A stretch of DNA of 64,000 bases from an uncultured Candidatus Melainabacteria bacterium (GCA_934692625.1 CAKUUC010000011.1:17316-81315), one strand, 5' to 3'; positions 33,224 through 42,879 are shown, numbered from the stretch's first letter. The notes: generated by a model from the letters alone, not told the origin. A program made the numbers and translations.

Positions 33224-35188
33224 TTATCGTTGATAAATCCTTGTGTAGTTCCAATAACTTCCAAATATTTTTTCAATATAATATTGAGTTTCTTCGTACG
33301 GAATTTGAATGATAAATTCATCAACATCAGAATAATTTAACTTGTTTTTCCAACCTGTAACCGCACCTATTCCGCCATTGTAAGCCGCAACTGCTGCAAT
33401 TTCATCATTACCGAGTCCTTTTTTAAGTTCCGAATAATAAAGATTTCCTAATTTTATATTTATTTCCGGATTTACAAGATAAATCGTTTCAAGTGCGATT
33501 TTATTTCTGTTTGCAATATCTTGTGCAGTATCAGGCATAAGTTGCATTAAACCCATTGCTCCTACGCCACTTTGTGCCTTTGTATTAAATGAACTTTCTT
33601 CTCTTAATATTGCCATAATTAAGGCTTCGTTATTCTGCGCTTGAGAGGCGTATTTTTTTACTTGTACAAAGTAATTCTGCGGATAAACCAAACGCCATCT
33701 TAAATCGGATTTGTTAGGTTTTTCAGGCAATTTTGACATTGCATCTCGTGCAATAATCATTGAAGTTGCATAGTTGCCTTTTTCGTATTCAACCCAACTT
33801 TCGATAAATTTATCATCTGAATATTTTTTTATCATTTCATAATCATTTACGCACATCAAAGCATACAATGTACTTTTTAACCCTGGCATTTTGTAAGGAT
33901 AAACTACTGGTTTATTTTTCAGTTGTCCTCTGACAGTTGCATTTTTAATCCCTTTTGTTAGCCAGAATGAACGGTATGCATAAAATGAATCAGGATATTG
34001 TTTAATAATATTATTAAACATATCTCTGTTATTGTCGATTTTAGCAATCCAAAACATTACCATTGGCGCTTCTTTTGAATTGCTGTATTTTTCTAAGTAT
34101 GTGTTTGCTAAGTTTCTGCTCTTTTGGTAATTTCTTTCTTTTAGTGAGTAAGAGAATGTTTTGAACATAGCATTACGGGAATAATCTCCTGTAGGGAAAG
34201 AATTATATAATCCATTGTAACAAGGATATTTTGTTGCTTCCGGAGAATAGTTGCACTTTAGATTCCAAATATAGTCTTTTTTTGAATCTTTTGCCGAATC
34301 TAATAATGTTGATAATATTTTATATTTATCTGTTGGTTCTTGGTATTGATATAAATAGCCGTCAATTGCTCTATTATAGTCTTTTCTTGATATTGTTTTG
34401 CTTTGGGTTTTTATACGGCTTAATAATAGTGCATTTCCGTTTTTATAATCTTTTCTGCCAAAATAAACACTGGCTTTCAATGCCCAACTATCTCTATCCG
34501 GAATTGTTGCAAGAGTATTCATCGCATCAGTATAATTTTTAGAAAGGGTGTATGCTCGTGCTATCAATAGCCTATCAGATTTAGATAATTTTGGATTGAA
34601 TTTTTTCCAAGTTCTAGCAACGTTAGCGGCTAATCTGCCGTCCGGATATTTTTCTAAATATGCTCTAAATGGAACTTCAACTTCTTTAATTTTTCTATCG
34701 GACGGTTTTTTGCCCGAATATCTTATTTTTGTAGCAGTAATTCTTGCTTTGAAGTATTCTGATGCATATTTGTATCCATCATCCATATCGGATTTTGAAA
34801 CTTTGTCAAAATATCTGTAGGCAAGTCCTGGGTTTTCTTCTAAAATTAATTGACCTGCATTATAACGCGCTTCCCCTGACAATTTATGTTGCGGGTAATA
34901 ATTAATTAACTGTTGGTAAACCTTTAATTCTGATTTTTTATCACCCAAGTTTTTGGCACACATTGCCTGACGGTATAAGGCGATTGGTTTTAATGACGAT
35001 ACGGCAGCAACTTTTGAAAACAAAAAGTACGAATTTGAATAATTTTCGTTTTCATAATCTCTGAGTGCTTGTTTATAAACTTTTATATTCTTTGCTTCAG
35101 GTTGGTAAATCTTTGAAAAAGTTACGCCTATTCCTAAGCAAATTATTAATATAAATATCCCTCTGGTTACATTCTTAAAATTAAACAT
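33224..35188 (-). CDS. Soluble lytic murein transglycosylase, Slt type
   Basis: 654 residues. A membrane anchor or signal (GIFILIICLGIGVTFSKIY) is followed by about 450 residues of helical TPR-like repeats forming the Slt superhelix, then the C-terminal SLT domain: AIMAILREESSFNTKAQSGV with the catalytic Glu, GAMGLMQLMPDTAQDIA, and AAVAAYNGGIGAVTGW. It cleaves glycan strands to 1,6-anhydro products. A TAGAAT hexamer precedes the ATG by six bases (minus strand, 35195-35200). It probably forms a wall-remodelling pair with the SpoIID gene. Confidence 0.93.
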   Translation of the reverse strand: MFNFKNVTRGIFILIICLGIGVTFSKIYQPEAKNIKVYKQALRDYENENYSNSYFLFSKVAAVSSLKPIALYRQAMCAKNLGDKKSELKVYQQLINYYPQHKLSGEARYNAGQLILEENPGLAYRYFDKVSKSDMDDGYKYASEYFKARITATKIRYSGKKPSDRKIKEVEVPFRAYLEKYPDGRLAANVARTWKKFNPKLSKSDRLLIARAYTLSKNYTDAMNTLATIPDRDSWALKASVYFGRKDYKNGNALLLSRIKTQSKTISRKDYNRAIDGYLYQYQEPTDKYKILSTLLDSAKDSKKDYIWNLKCNYSPEATKYPCYNGLYNSFPTGDYSRNAMFKTFSYSLKERNYQKSRNLANTYLEKYSNSKEAPMVMFWIAKIDNNRDMFNNIIKQYPDSFYAYRSFWLTKGIKNATVRGQLKNKPVVYPYKMPGLKSTLYALMCVNDYEMIKKYSDDKFIESWVEYEKGNYATSMIIARDAMSKLPEKPNKSDLRWRLVYPQNYFVQVKKYASQAQNNEALIMAILREESSFNTKAQSGVGAMGLMQLMPDTAQDIANRNKIALETIYLVNPEINIKLGNLYYSELKKGLGNDEIAAVAAYNGGIGAVTGWKNKLNYSDVDEFIIQIPYEETQYYIEKIFGSYWNYTRIYQR

Positions 35189-35318
35189 GCTAATATTCTA
35201 CCAAAATTTATGAATTTAGAAAAATTTTTATTAATTATTTACATAATCGTCAATTTTGTATTGTCTGTTTTATAATATATAAAGATTGAAAACTGTTTGA
35301 AAAGGAGCAAATAAACAA

Positions 35319-36140
35319 ATGCCAAAATGGGAAGCAGGACTGATAGCACTTGTTATAAATATAATTTTAGTAGCAATTTTATTCAAAATTATAAATATAG
35401 TTGATGTAAATATTCGCAAAAAATTGCAGGCAAAAGAAATTGATGCCCCAATGTTGCGTTTTGTCCCTGTTTTGATGAAATTATTTAAAGGTATTGTTTT
35501 ATTTATCGCCTTTACCGGACTTCTTCAAAGTCAAGGTTATTCGGTATCATCAATTCTTGCAGGTTTTGGAATTGGTGGTATTGCAGTCGGTATGGCGGCA
35601 AAAGATGCACTTGCTAATATTTTCGGTACTTTTGAAATTCTATCAGACAGGGTTTATAAAATCGGTGATTATGTGAAAGTGAATGGGATTGAAGGGTATG
35701 TTGAAGATATAAATATTCGCTCAACCAAAATTCGTGACTTGGATCATTTCTTAACGAGTGTTCCTAATAATATAGCCGCAAATGCAATTATCGTAAATGT
35801 TTCTAACGCACGAAAAAGATTTCTCAATATTACGTTTGGTGTTACATATTCAACAGATAATGAACATCTTGCACTTGCTCAAACAATTCTTAAAGAAACT
35901 GCAATTTCTCACAAAGAAATTCATAATGATTTCACTGTAGATGTTCACGATTTGGGGGATAGTTCAATAAATATCAGATTTAGAGGTTATGTAAAATCAG
36001 GGTCTTACGAGAGATTTCTTAAGGTTCGTGGCGAGTTTTTGACGGAAATTATCAAAAAATATCGTGATGCGAATATTGATTTTGCATTCCCATCTCAATC
36101 AGTTTATATAGAAAGCGACAATTCAAAAATTGAAAATTAA
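35319..36140 (+). CDS. mscS: Small-conductance mechanosensitive channel (MscS family)
   Basis: 273 residues. Two N-terminal helices precede the pore helix TM3, SSILAGFGIGGIAVGMAAKDALANIFGTFEI, whose Gly/Ala packing lines the channel. The beta domain follows (YKIGDYVKVNGIEGYVEDINIRSTKIRD, then VPNNIAANAIIVN) and then the alpha/beta vestibule. It opens under membrane tension during hypo-osmotic shock. The ribosome site AAAGGAGC is strong. The last 11 bases overlap the start of rlmH. Confidence 0.93.
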   Translation: MPKWEAGLIALVINIILVAILFKIINIVDVNIRKKLQAKEIDAPMLRFVPVLMKLFKGIVLFIAFTGLLQSQGYSVSSILAGFGIGGIAVGMAAKDALANIFGTFEILSDRVYKIGDYVKVNGIEGYVEDINIRSTKIRDLDHFLTSVPNNIAANAIIVNVSNARKRFLNITFGVTYSTDNEHLALAQTILKETAISHKEIHNDFTVDVHDLGDSSINIRFRGYVKSGSYERFLKVRGEFLTEIIKKYRDANIDFAFPSQSVYIESDNSKIEN

Positions 36141-36600
36141 AATTATTGCATTAGGAAAAATTAAAGAAAAATTTTTGAAAGAGGGTATTGATGAATTTAC
36201 AAAACGTCTTACTCCTTATGTTCCAATGTCGATTGTCGAACTTAATCCTATTGAAATTAAAGATGAAAATTTGACCGAGAAAATTTTACTCGAAGAGGGC
36301 GAAAAAATTTTATCCTGCATAAAGCCGCAAGATTATGTAATCACTATGGAAATTGGCGGAAAGCAAATGTCGAGCGAAGAGTTTTCTCAAAAACTTACAT
36401 CATTAATAAATGACGGAACCCAAGAGGTAGTTTTTGTAATCGGTTCTTCTTGCGGAATAGGGAAAAATGTCTCACAGCGTGCAGATTTTAAGATGAGTAT
36501 GTCAAAAATGACCTTTTTGCATCAATTTGCGAGATTGATTTTGGTAGAACAGATTTATAGAGCGTTCAAAATTGCAAGAAATGAACGTTATCACAAATAG
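36130..36600 (+). CDS. rlmH: 23S rRNA pseudouridine-1915 N3-methyltransferase RlmH
   Basis: 156 residues, the normal length of this SPOUT enzyme: MKIKIIALGKIKEKFLKEGI, YVITMEIGGKQMSSEEFS, VVFVIGSSCGIGKNV (the S-adenosylmethionine knot) and KMTFLHQFARLILVEQIYRAFKIARNERYHK at the end. It methylates the pseudouridine in helix 69 of the ribosome. The start is TTG and lies inside the end of mscS, so translation is coupled. Confidence 0.95.
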   Translation: MKIKIIALGKIKEKFLKEGIDEFTKRLTPYVPMSIVELNPIEIKDENLTEKILLEEGEKILSCIKPQDYVITMEIGGKQMSSEEFSQKLTSLINDGTQEVVFVIGSSCGIGKNVSQRADFKMSMSKMTFLHQFARLILVEQIYRAFKIARNERYHK

Positions 36601-36610
36601 GAGTAGAGTT

Positions 36611-36925
36611 ATGAATTTTCAAGATATAAGAGAAGAGTTATCATATTTTATTGGTGGTGTTGCTTACCTTGCAATGTATTTGATTTTTACTGCAGTATCA
36701 GCAATTGCTCGAAACAGTAAAGATATTTCAGGTTGGTATTTGCTCGTTGTGTTTGCTATTTTGACCATAATTTGTTTTATTTTTTCAATATATATGCTGA
36801 CCAAAACAATAAAATCCGTAAAATCAGGAGCTTCCAAAAAACATAATTATCCGTTTTGGATTTCTGTTTGGGGGGATATAGGGTACCTTGCAATGGCTTT
36901 TTCTGTGTTAAATTTGTTCGGGTAA
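36611..36925 (+). CDS. Hypothetical three-helix membrane protein
   Basis: 104 residues with three membrane helices (about 9-32, 43-67, 80-103) and a short basic loop. I start at ATG 36611, which has TAGGAG at the right distance, not at the longer frame that overlaps rlmH. It is 10 bases after rlmH and probably ends the mscS-rlmH operon. No family recognised. Confidence 0.7.
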   Translation: MNFQDIREELSYFIGGVAYLAMYLIFTAVSAIARNSKDISGWYLLVVFAILTIICFIFSIYMLTKTIKSVKSGASKKHNYPFWISVWGDIGYLAMAFSVLNLFG

Positions 36926-36949
36926 AATCCTTCTGATAATTTCATGGTC

Positions 36950-36978
36950 TTGTTAAATCTCAAAAAAAATGATATAAT
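36950..36978 (+). promoter_or_regulatory. Promoter of the M49-like gene
   Basis: TTGTTA, 17-base spacer, extended TGA-TATAAT. It lies inside the longer 36944 frame, which supports the downstream ATG 37013 as the true start. Confidence 0.75.
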
Positions 36979-37012
36979 CCGTATATCAATAGAAGATACG
37001 GAGAGTTTTATA

Positions 37013-38737
37013 ATGGCAGAATATGAATTAAATTTATCGTTGAAAGAATTAGAAAAAAGAACTAATAAAGATTATTTGGTTACAAAAAAGTTTTTAAAGG
37101 CTGATGCTCCTGAATATTTGGCATTGGCAGAAGGTGATAAAATCGCTTTGAAACATCTTTGCAAGGCTGCTCAAATCCTTGAAAAAATAAATATGGTAAT
37201 TGATTGTAAACACAATCTTCCGTTTAAAGAATTTTTGGAAAGTGAAATTGCAAAAGGTAATAAACAAGCAAAACTTACAAAAATTTTGTTTGATGCACAA
37301 AAAGGTGTAAATGCGATTGATACTATGTCAACTCCAATAAACTTGATTAAAGGTGTTGAAACAAAGTTGGGCAAGGGTGTTTATCCTGAGGATTTGTCAA
37401 AAGAGGAATTCCATGCAGTTTTACTTAGAATGTTGAAAGACGGCAAAATTGATGAGGTTAAAAAGATTTTGACTCAACGTTCAATTGTTGTTAGAGCGGC
37501 TGAAGATTTGGCAGGAATTGATTATGTTGATTATTTCCACCAAGATTTTTCAAAAATGGCTGATGAACTTGAACTTGCCGCAAAAACTTCAACTAACGCA
37601 GATTTCAACGAATATTTGCTCTTGCAAGCAAAAGCGTTAAGAACTGCAGATCCTATGTTAGATGCTTATGCTGATAAAAAATGGGCAGAACTTCAAGATA
37701 CTCCGCTTGAATTTACCATAACAAGAGAAAATTACGAAGATGAAATGACAGGTACTATCGTTGAAAATGAAGAGTTGTCAAAAGCGTTAGCAGATGCCGG
37801 AATTTCGCCTATTCCGAAGGACTTTTTAGGTGGTAGAGTAGGTATTATCAATAAGGCGGGAACGGAAGCACTTATGGCAATAAAGAAATATCTTCCGACA
37901 CTTGCTGATAATATGCCTTATAATGATGAATATACTCAAACAATTTCAGCGGATACCGATGCAAAACAAACAATGGTTGACGTTGATATGGTTATGGCAT
38001 CAGGTGATGTCGGTGAATATAGAGGCGGTATTACTCTTGCTGAGAATTTGCCAAATTCTGACAAATTGTCCTTGACGATTGGTGGCGGAAGAAGAAATGT
38101 TTATCACCGTCAAATCAGATTTATCAGCGACAAGAAAAAACTTCAAGAAAGACTTGATGCAATTTTGGATAAAGAACAACATCAATATTATCTTGATGAG
38201 GCTGACCACTGGTTTACTATCGGGCATGAAAACGCCCATTCTCTAGGACCAAAAGAAGGTAGCGAAAAACTTGGCAAATACAGAAATATTATTGAAGAAA
38301 ACAAGGCGGATATGGGGTCTTTGGCATTTGTTGACTTGTTGACCGAACTTGGAATGTACACGCCCGAACAAAGACTTCAAATTATCGTAACAACTGTTGC
38401 CGATAATTTCTTGAAATCGAAACCGACAATGTCACAGGCTCACAGGGTTCGTACGGTAATGCAAAATAACTACTTTGCACAACGTGGCGGTTATTCAATT
38501 ACTCAGGACGGAAAAATCCATGTAAATATTGATAAAGTCGTTCCGATTGCAAAAGAAATGTTGGCTGAAATTATCAGAATTCAGATTGACGGTGATTTTA
38601 ATAAGGCTGAAAAATATGTCAACGATAATTTTATTTGGTCAGATAATATGGAACTTATTGCTCAAAAATTGCAAAAGGTTTCAAAAGCCTTGAACGGAAC
38701 TTTGGAAACCGAACTCGCAGATAAATTGTTGCAGTAG
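37013..38737 (+). CDS. M49-like zinc hydrolase (dipeptidyl-peptidase III-type)
   Basis: 574 residues from ATG 37013, which has GGAG before it and a good promoter upstream. The core motif is IGHENAHSLGP (His405, Glu406, His409) followed about 20 residues later by IIEENKADMG (Glu429). This HExxH...EExKAD arrangement resembles the M49 family and its relatives (NUDIX-linked M49-type hydrolases) rather than classical thermolysins. No signal peptide is visible, so a cytosolic peptidase or related hydrolase is expected. The N-terminal 250 residues are helical and not recognised. It ends at a strong terminator. Confidence 0.65.
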   Translation: MAEYELNLSLKELEKRTNKDYLVTKKFLKADAPEYLALAEGDKIALKHLCKAAQILEKINMVIDCKHNLPFKEFLESEIAKGNKQAKLTKILFDAQKGVNAIDTMSTPINLIKGVETKLGKGVYPEDLSKEEFHAVLLRMLKDGKIDEVKKILTQRSIVVRAAEDLAGIDYVDYFHQDFSKMADELELAAKTSTNADFNEYLLLQAKALRTADPMLDAYADKKWAELQDTPLEFTITRENYEDEMTGTIVENEELSKALADAGISPIPKDFLGGRVGIINKAGTEALMAIKKYLPTLADNMPYNDEYTQTISADTDAKQTMVDVDMVMASGDVGEYRGGITLAENLPNSDKLSLTIGGGRRNVYHRQIRFISDKKKLQERLDAILDKEQHQYYLDEADHWFTIGHENAHSLGPKEGSEKLGKYRNIIEENKADMGSLAFVDLLTELGMYTPEQRLQIIVTTVADNFLKSKPTMSQAHRVRTVMQNNYFAQRGGYSITQDGKIHVNIDKVVPIAKEMLAEIIRIQIDGDFNKAEKYVNDNFIWSDNMELIAQKLQKVSKALNGTLETELADKLLQ

Positions 38738-38766
38738 GTTGTGACGAAGGAAAATTTAAAAGGTTT

Positions 38767-38795
38767 AAAAAAGGGAGCCAACAAGCTCCTTTTTT
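38767..38795 (+). terminator. Terminator after the M49-like gene
   Basis: AAAAAAGGGAGC / GCTCCTTTTTT hairpin with a T-run. Confidence 0.85.
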
Positions 38796-38809
38796 ATGCT
38801 GAAATTCGC

Positions 38810-39030
38810 TAAGCTTACCATATAGTTGCCACGCCGACGGTATTATTTTAAGTGTTTGGTTGCTAAATAGATTCTGAATAACAAGAAAATTAAATGCTCA
38901 TTGCATTCGCATAAATTTTCTAAGTTTTCAGAATGACGTACCACTTGGCAAACCCACCAAATAGTCATTCTGAACTTGATTCAGAATCTCTTTCATAATC
39001 AAAATAAAACAAAATTTTAAGTCCCTAAAT
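38810..39030. repeat. Dispersed hairpin repeat, cluster D
   Basis: One module: the GATTCTGAATAACAAG palindrome (from about 38871) ending in TTTTCAGAATGACG, and the hairpin ATTCTGAA-5-TTCAGAAT at 38967-38987. It ends with AAGTCCCTAAAT, the decayed form of the promoter seen in other clusters, without the microsatellite. The gap 38738-39119 has no gene. Confidence 0.8.
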
Positions 39031-39119
39031 CATTGTTCCATTTTATATAACTTTACAAATTCGTTCTCTTTTAGCAAATTTTTTTGATAAAAATCCTTTA
39101 TAAAAATAAGGGGAAAATA

Positions 39120-40487
39120 ATGGTTTTAATAAATAAAATTGGTATGCAAGCGTTTAAGGCAAGTTGCAAGGCTATGGGAGTAAATCCGGCAAAGGGTTGG
39201 CACGGTATAAATCCGTCAACTGTTATTGACGGAGAAAAGGTTTTACTTCCGAGATTTTGTTCTGAGGAAATGCAAACTGCGGTTAAGATGAATAAACAGG
39301 TCTTGCATGGGTTGCGAACTCCAAATTCTAGAACTTACTCAAAAGCGACTGCAGAAGATTTGAGGCGGCTGACTTCTGATACTCTTGAAGATAGTTATTC
39401 CCGTGTAGAATGGACAAATCCGAAGGATGGGAAAGTTTACAATATTTTAAAACAGGGGGAAACAAAAGACGGTAAGGTTGCTGTCAGAATTTTGGATAAA
39501 GACGGTGCGTTTGTAAAAGAGGCGGAATTAACTCCGAAAATTATCGGGATTAATGATGATTTCACAGGTTTTAATGAATATGTATGTTATGGAATGCCGC
39601 ATGGTAATATGTGCTTGACTTATGCAAAAAGAAACAACCCGTTTGCAAAGTATGTAACTTTTGATACAAATCCTTCTCAAATTGCAAACGGTCATGAGCT
39701 TGACAAAATTAACGACTATATAAGTAACGGCGGGAAATTGGATTATTTGTCCTGTTCGTATGGGCATGATGTTACATTAAATAAAAAATTTATAATGGAA
39801 GATACAAGCTTGGCAAGATTTGCCTTTGACAGACCGTATGATGAGGTTATTGAAAAAACTAATGCAAGAGTTTTAATGGCAGGCAGTAATTATAATAAAG
39901 ATGTTCACGTTGCATCTGTCAAAGAGTTATCTAATCAATATTTGGTAATGAATAAAAATGTCGAAGGGGTTGGGTCGATAAATCCTAAAACTCGTAGAAT
40001 TTCTGATTTTTCATTGTCAAGAAATTCCGAACTGACACAACACTATGAGGTGGGGGAATATTTCCCGCAAATTACTCCAAACGGTTTAAATATTACGGGA
40101 CTTTCGGGAACTGATGTCGGATGTAATACTCCGTTGTTGGAAATGTTACAGAAAAATCCGTTACTTGGCAAACCTGTTGAAAAAGTCGCAAATTTAAAGA
40201 AAATGATTGAGGCTAGAATTGATGAATTAAGGCAGCAGCATTATAAAATTCTTATGCAGGATAAAACGACACCGTTTGCCGAGAAGATGAAGAAAATGCA
40301 AAAAATAGATGATACAAAGTTTGTGAATGAACAAAGACGTGCAAGACTGCTGGATAATATGCTTGGCTTGAAAGAAAGTGGAGGTGTTTATACTGCCAAT
40401 TTGGAACCGATATCAGGAACCTCATTTGCAACACCTGTACGAACCGCAAAACTTGCATTGAATGATATGTTGGAAGGTGTTTTGTAG
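39120..40487 (+). CDS. Divergent subtilase-like protein (S8-type motifs)
   Basis: 455 residues from ATG 39120 (AAGGGG upstream). The end carries GTSFATPVRTAKLAL, which fits the subtilase serine motif GTSxAxP (Ser435). Upstream, PHGNMCLTYAKR fits the histidine helix (His161), and KIIGINDDFTG fits the aspartate strand (Asp146). VLMAGSNYNKD recalls the oxyanion Asn region, and VEGVGSINPKTRRISDFS recalls the strand before the Ser motif. The Asp-His spacing is short and the His-Ser spacing long, so the fold would carry unusual insertions. No signal peptide is seen, which suggests a cytosolic or unconventionally exported enzyme. Assignment rests on motif order only. Confidence 0.5.
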   Translation: MVLINKIGMQAFKASCKAMGVNPAKGWHGINPSTVIDGEKVLLPRFCSEEMQTAVKMNKQVLHGLRTPNSRTYSKATAEDLRRLTSDTLEDSYSRVEWTNPKDGKVYNILKQGETKDGKVAVRILDKDGAFVKEAELTPKIIGINDDFTGFNEYVCYGMPHGNMCLTYAKRNNPFAKYVTFDTNPSQIANGHELDKINDYISNGGKLDYLSCSYGHDVTLNKKFIMEDTSLARFAFDRPYDEVIEKTNARVLMAGSNYNKDVHVASVKELSNQYLVMNKNVEGVGSINPKTRRISDFSLSRNSELTQHYEVGEYFPQITPNGLNITGLSGTDVGCNTPLLEMLQKNPLLGKPVEKVANLKKMIEARIDELRQQHYKILMQDKTTPFAEKMKKMQKIDDTKFVNEQRRARLLDNMLGLKESGGVYTANLEPISGTSFATPVRTAKLALNDMLEGVL

Positions 40488-40550
40488 GGGGAAATATATT
40501 TATCTTTTCCAGACTTGGTCATCAAGTTTCCTGCCAACAGCGTAATTTTA

Positions 40551-40772
40551 CTAAATTTTTTCTGTTAGTAAATCAGCAATAGAAACCTCAAAAGCATTTG
40601 CAATTTTGATAAGAGTTTCTAAACTTGGGTTAGCGTGTTCATTTTCGATTTCACTTATTTGATTTTGTCCGATGTTAGCAAGTTCAGCAATTGCTTCTTG
40701 TGAAAAGCGTTTTTTTGTTCTTAATATTCTTACATTGTCTGCAAGTATTCTTTTTACAACTTCTTTATTCAT
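40551..40772 (-). CDS. Xre-family HTH regulator
   Basis: 73 residues forming one Cro/C1 domain: LADNVRILRTKKRFSQEAIAELANIGQNQISEIENEHANP with LETLIKIANAFEVSIADLL. It is divergent from the prepilin gene at 40880 with 107 bases between them, so it could control that gene. No clear ribosome site. Confidence 0.85.
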   Translation of the reverse strand: MNKEVVKRILADNVRILRTKKRFSQEAIAELANIGQNQISEIENEHANPSLETLIKIANAFEVSIADLLTEKI

Positions 40773-40879
40773 TAAATTTTATTTTATATTACTTGCAAAT
40801 AATCTTTTATTAAATATAATTCATAATATATTAAATAAAGATATTAAAATATATTATTTATTAATAAGAAGGAGTTTGA

Positions 40880-41635
40880 ATGAAAAAGTTAACCGGATTT
40901 ACACTTGCAGAAGTTTTAATAACACTTGGTATTATCGGAATTGTTGCAGCGATGACCTTACCAACATTGATTACAAAATATCAAAAACGTGTTAATACAA
41001 CACGTTTGTTGCATACATATTCAACATTAAATCAGGGGTTTAAATTATATTTGGCAAGAAATGGCGGAGCGTATATATCACAAACTGATGCTTGGTCAGA
41101 AAATGCAGCCTGTGATCCTTCAAATTTTGGAACATCTGCCGCTTGTCAAAATTGGGTAAAGCAAATTCAATCTATTTTTACGGGTGTTACTTTGCGAAAT
41201 ACCGGTATAATTACATATAAATATTTATCGGGAAAAGGCTCTCAAACAAGAGGGCCTTGGACTTTTACGATGAATAATGGTGCAATTATTTATATTGGAA
41301 TATATAAGGATTTGAATAAAACATCACATGAAGCAGCAGTTAATAGATATAATACCAAATTGATGACAAGTGCTGCTTATGTCGATATTGATGTAAATGG
41401 AACTGCCGGACCAAATCAGTGGGGGAGAGATTATTTTGAGTTTCAATTGAGTGATGATGGTGTTTTATATCCTGAGGGGGGGCGAGATTATTCGGTGTTT
41501 AGGGTTGGAAATCTCAACTCAATGTGGAATTCAAAGTCTTATAATTGGTGGTGGTGCGCTCCTGAAACTCAGACAGACCCTATTGGTTTTGGTTGCGCTG
41601 GTAGGATATTAGAAGAAGGCAAAATGAATTATTGA
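40880..41635 (+). CDS. Type IV pilin-like prepilin
   Basis: 251 residues with the leader MKKLTG and mature start FTLAEVLITLGIIGIVAAMT; cleavage is expected after Gly6. The soluble part contains Cys pairs (ENAACDPSNFGTSAACQNW and WWCAPETQTDPIGFGC), possible disulfides, and a region VDIDVNGTAGPNQWGRDYF that is also present in the prepilins at 25.4 and 54.0 kb in the form D-N-G-PN-G-D-F. The ribosome site AAGGAG is good. The divergent HTH gene next to it may be its regulator. Confidence 0.87.
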   Translation: MKKLTGFTLAEVLITLGIIGIVAAMTLPTLITKYQKRVNTTRLLHTYSTLNQGFKLYLARNGGAYISQTDAWSENAACDPSNFGTSAACQNWVKQIQSIFTGVTLRNTGIITYKYLSGKGSQTRGPWTFTMNNGAIIYIGIYKDLNKTSHEAAVNRYNTKLMTSAAYVDIDVNGTAGPNQWGRDYFEFQLSDDGVLYPEGGRDYSVFRVGNLNSMWNSKSYNWWWCAPETQTDPIGFGCAGRILEEGKMNY

Positions 41636-41718
41636 TTTATTTGGTTAAGTCAATTAATTAGTTACCGCGTAATATTTATTGTACGCAATCAAAACTTACA
41701 ATTATCTCTCCTATCCAC

Positions 41719-42879
41719 CTACAACTCTTCTGGTGGAATGTGCTTGAAGTCTTTTCTTATAATTTCACCTTGTTTGATGTACTCATCTTTTGCCTTTGCG
41801 CCTGCTTCGTAGGCACGTACTTCTATATAATTATTTCTGTATTTTTCGTAATCTTTATTTGCCGGAACGTAATTATTTATTGCTTCCGTGTATAAATCCG
41901 CTTCTGCTTTTAGTTCTGCGTCTGTGATTTTTCCATATTCTTTGCCGATTGCTTCCATTTCTTCCCCTCTTTTGCCACCATTTCTGGCATCAAGGTAGTA
42001 TTGCCACCCGTGTTCCACTTCGTGGCGTGAAGTTGCAATAAAGTCGGCTTTGTTTTTTGCTTCCCTTTTTTTGCTGAATTTTATTTTACCGTGGCTAAAC
42101 AGTCCGGACCAAGTTATTTCTTCATTATTTTTCGGTTCATAATCCAATAAAATTTTATAGCCTAAGTTGTCAATTTTTCTCGCTTTCATAAATTTTTCTG
42201 TCAGTGGAATACGGGCTTCTTCTAGCGGTAAAATTCTGAACGCTAAAAATGTGTCATTTTTCGGAAGTCTTACTTTTTGTCCTTTTATAGAGTTTTTTAT
42301 CACGTTAAAGTCAGGATTAACGAGATATTCAAGGTGTCTGACTGGGGTGAATTTATCAATAATATTATCAATTATTTTGTGGTACTGGGTGAGGCTGTGC
42401 AAAAATTGACCGTTAATATTTTTGAGATTTTCATTTCTTGTGATTGTTAAAGTCTTTGTATTTGTCAGGGCATTTTCCGCAACGTAATTTTTCTGAGTTT
42501 TTTCGGAAATCCAGAGAGTAGTTCTTGATTCGTGTTTTTGAGGTTTCTTTCGATATTTGCGATACACATCTATAAGTTGACGTTTTAGGGAGTATTCTTT
42601 AATTGTTGTGGTATTGACAAATTCATCCTGTGTAATTTGTCCTTTTGAGTATGAGTAAATTCTGTTTCTTAGTGGTTTGTTTTTATCGTCAAAACATCTT
42701 TCTATAAGTTTTCCGTCTTTATCACGAAAAGTTGTGATAATTTTTCTAAGCTTTCCATTTTTGCCGATTAGTACTTCTTCGACATTTTGCGGTGTTTTGT
42801 TTGAAAGTTTAATCGCTTTTCCCGTGTATTGCGTAAATGGGGTTATTGTTTTTGAAATTAAATAGTAGCTATTTTTCAT
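41719..42879 (-). CDS. Orphan zincin-like protein (HExxH), relative of the 1132 gene
   Basis: 386 residues from ATG 42879; a longer TTG start is possible but TACAAT lies seven bases upstream of this ATG and would be inside the longer frame. TSRHEVEHGWQYYLDARNGG gives an HExxH zinc motif (His286-His290), and IEVRAYEAGAKAKDEY near the end (Glu353) gives a candidate third ligand. The order and final block (E-x-R/D-A-x-x-A-G) match the 330-residue protein at 1132. The N-terminal 150 residues have repeated beta hairpins such as GKNGKLRKIITTFRDKDGKL, like wrap or YD-type strands. No signal peptide. Substrate unknown. Confidence 0.6.
   Translation of the reverse strand: MKNSYYLISKTITPFTQYTGKAIKLSNKTPQNVEEVLIGKNGKLRKIITTFRDKDGKLIERCFDDKNKPLRNRIYSYSKGQITQDEFVNTTTIKEYSLKRQLIDVYRKYRKKPQKHESRTTLWISEKTQKNYVAENALTNTKTLTITRNENLKNINGQFLHSLTQYHKIIDNIIDKFTPVRHLEYLVNPDFNVIKNSIKGQKVRLPKNDTFLAFRILPLEEARIPLTEKFMKARKIDNLGYKILLDYEPKNNEEITWSGLFSHGKIKFSKKREAKNKADFIATSRHEVEHGWQYYLDARNGGKRGEEMEAIGKEYGKITDAELKAEADLYTEAINNYVPANKDYEKYRNNYIEVRAYEAGAKAKDEYIKQGEIIRKDFKHIPPEEL

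Noticed and set aside
36944..37012. Longer N-terminus of the M49-like gene from ATG 36944
   Set aside because: It overlaps a near-consensus promoter (36950-36978) and has no ribosome site; ATG 37013 has GGAG upstream.
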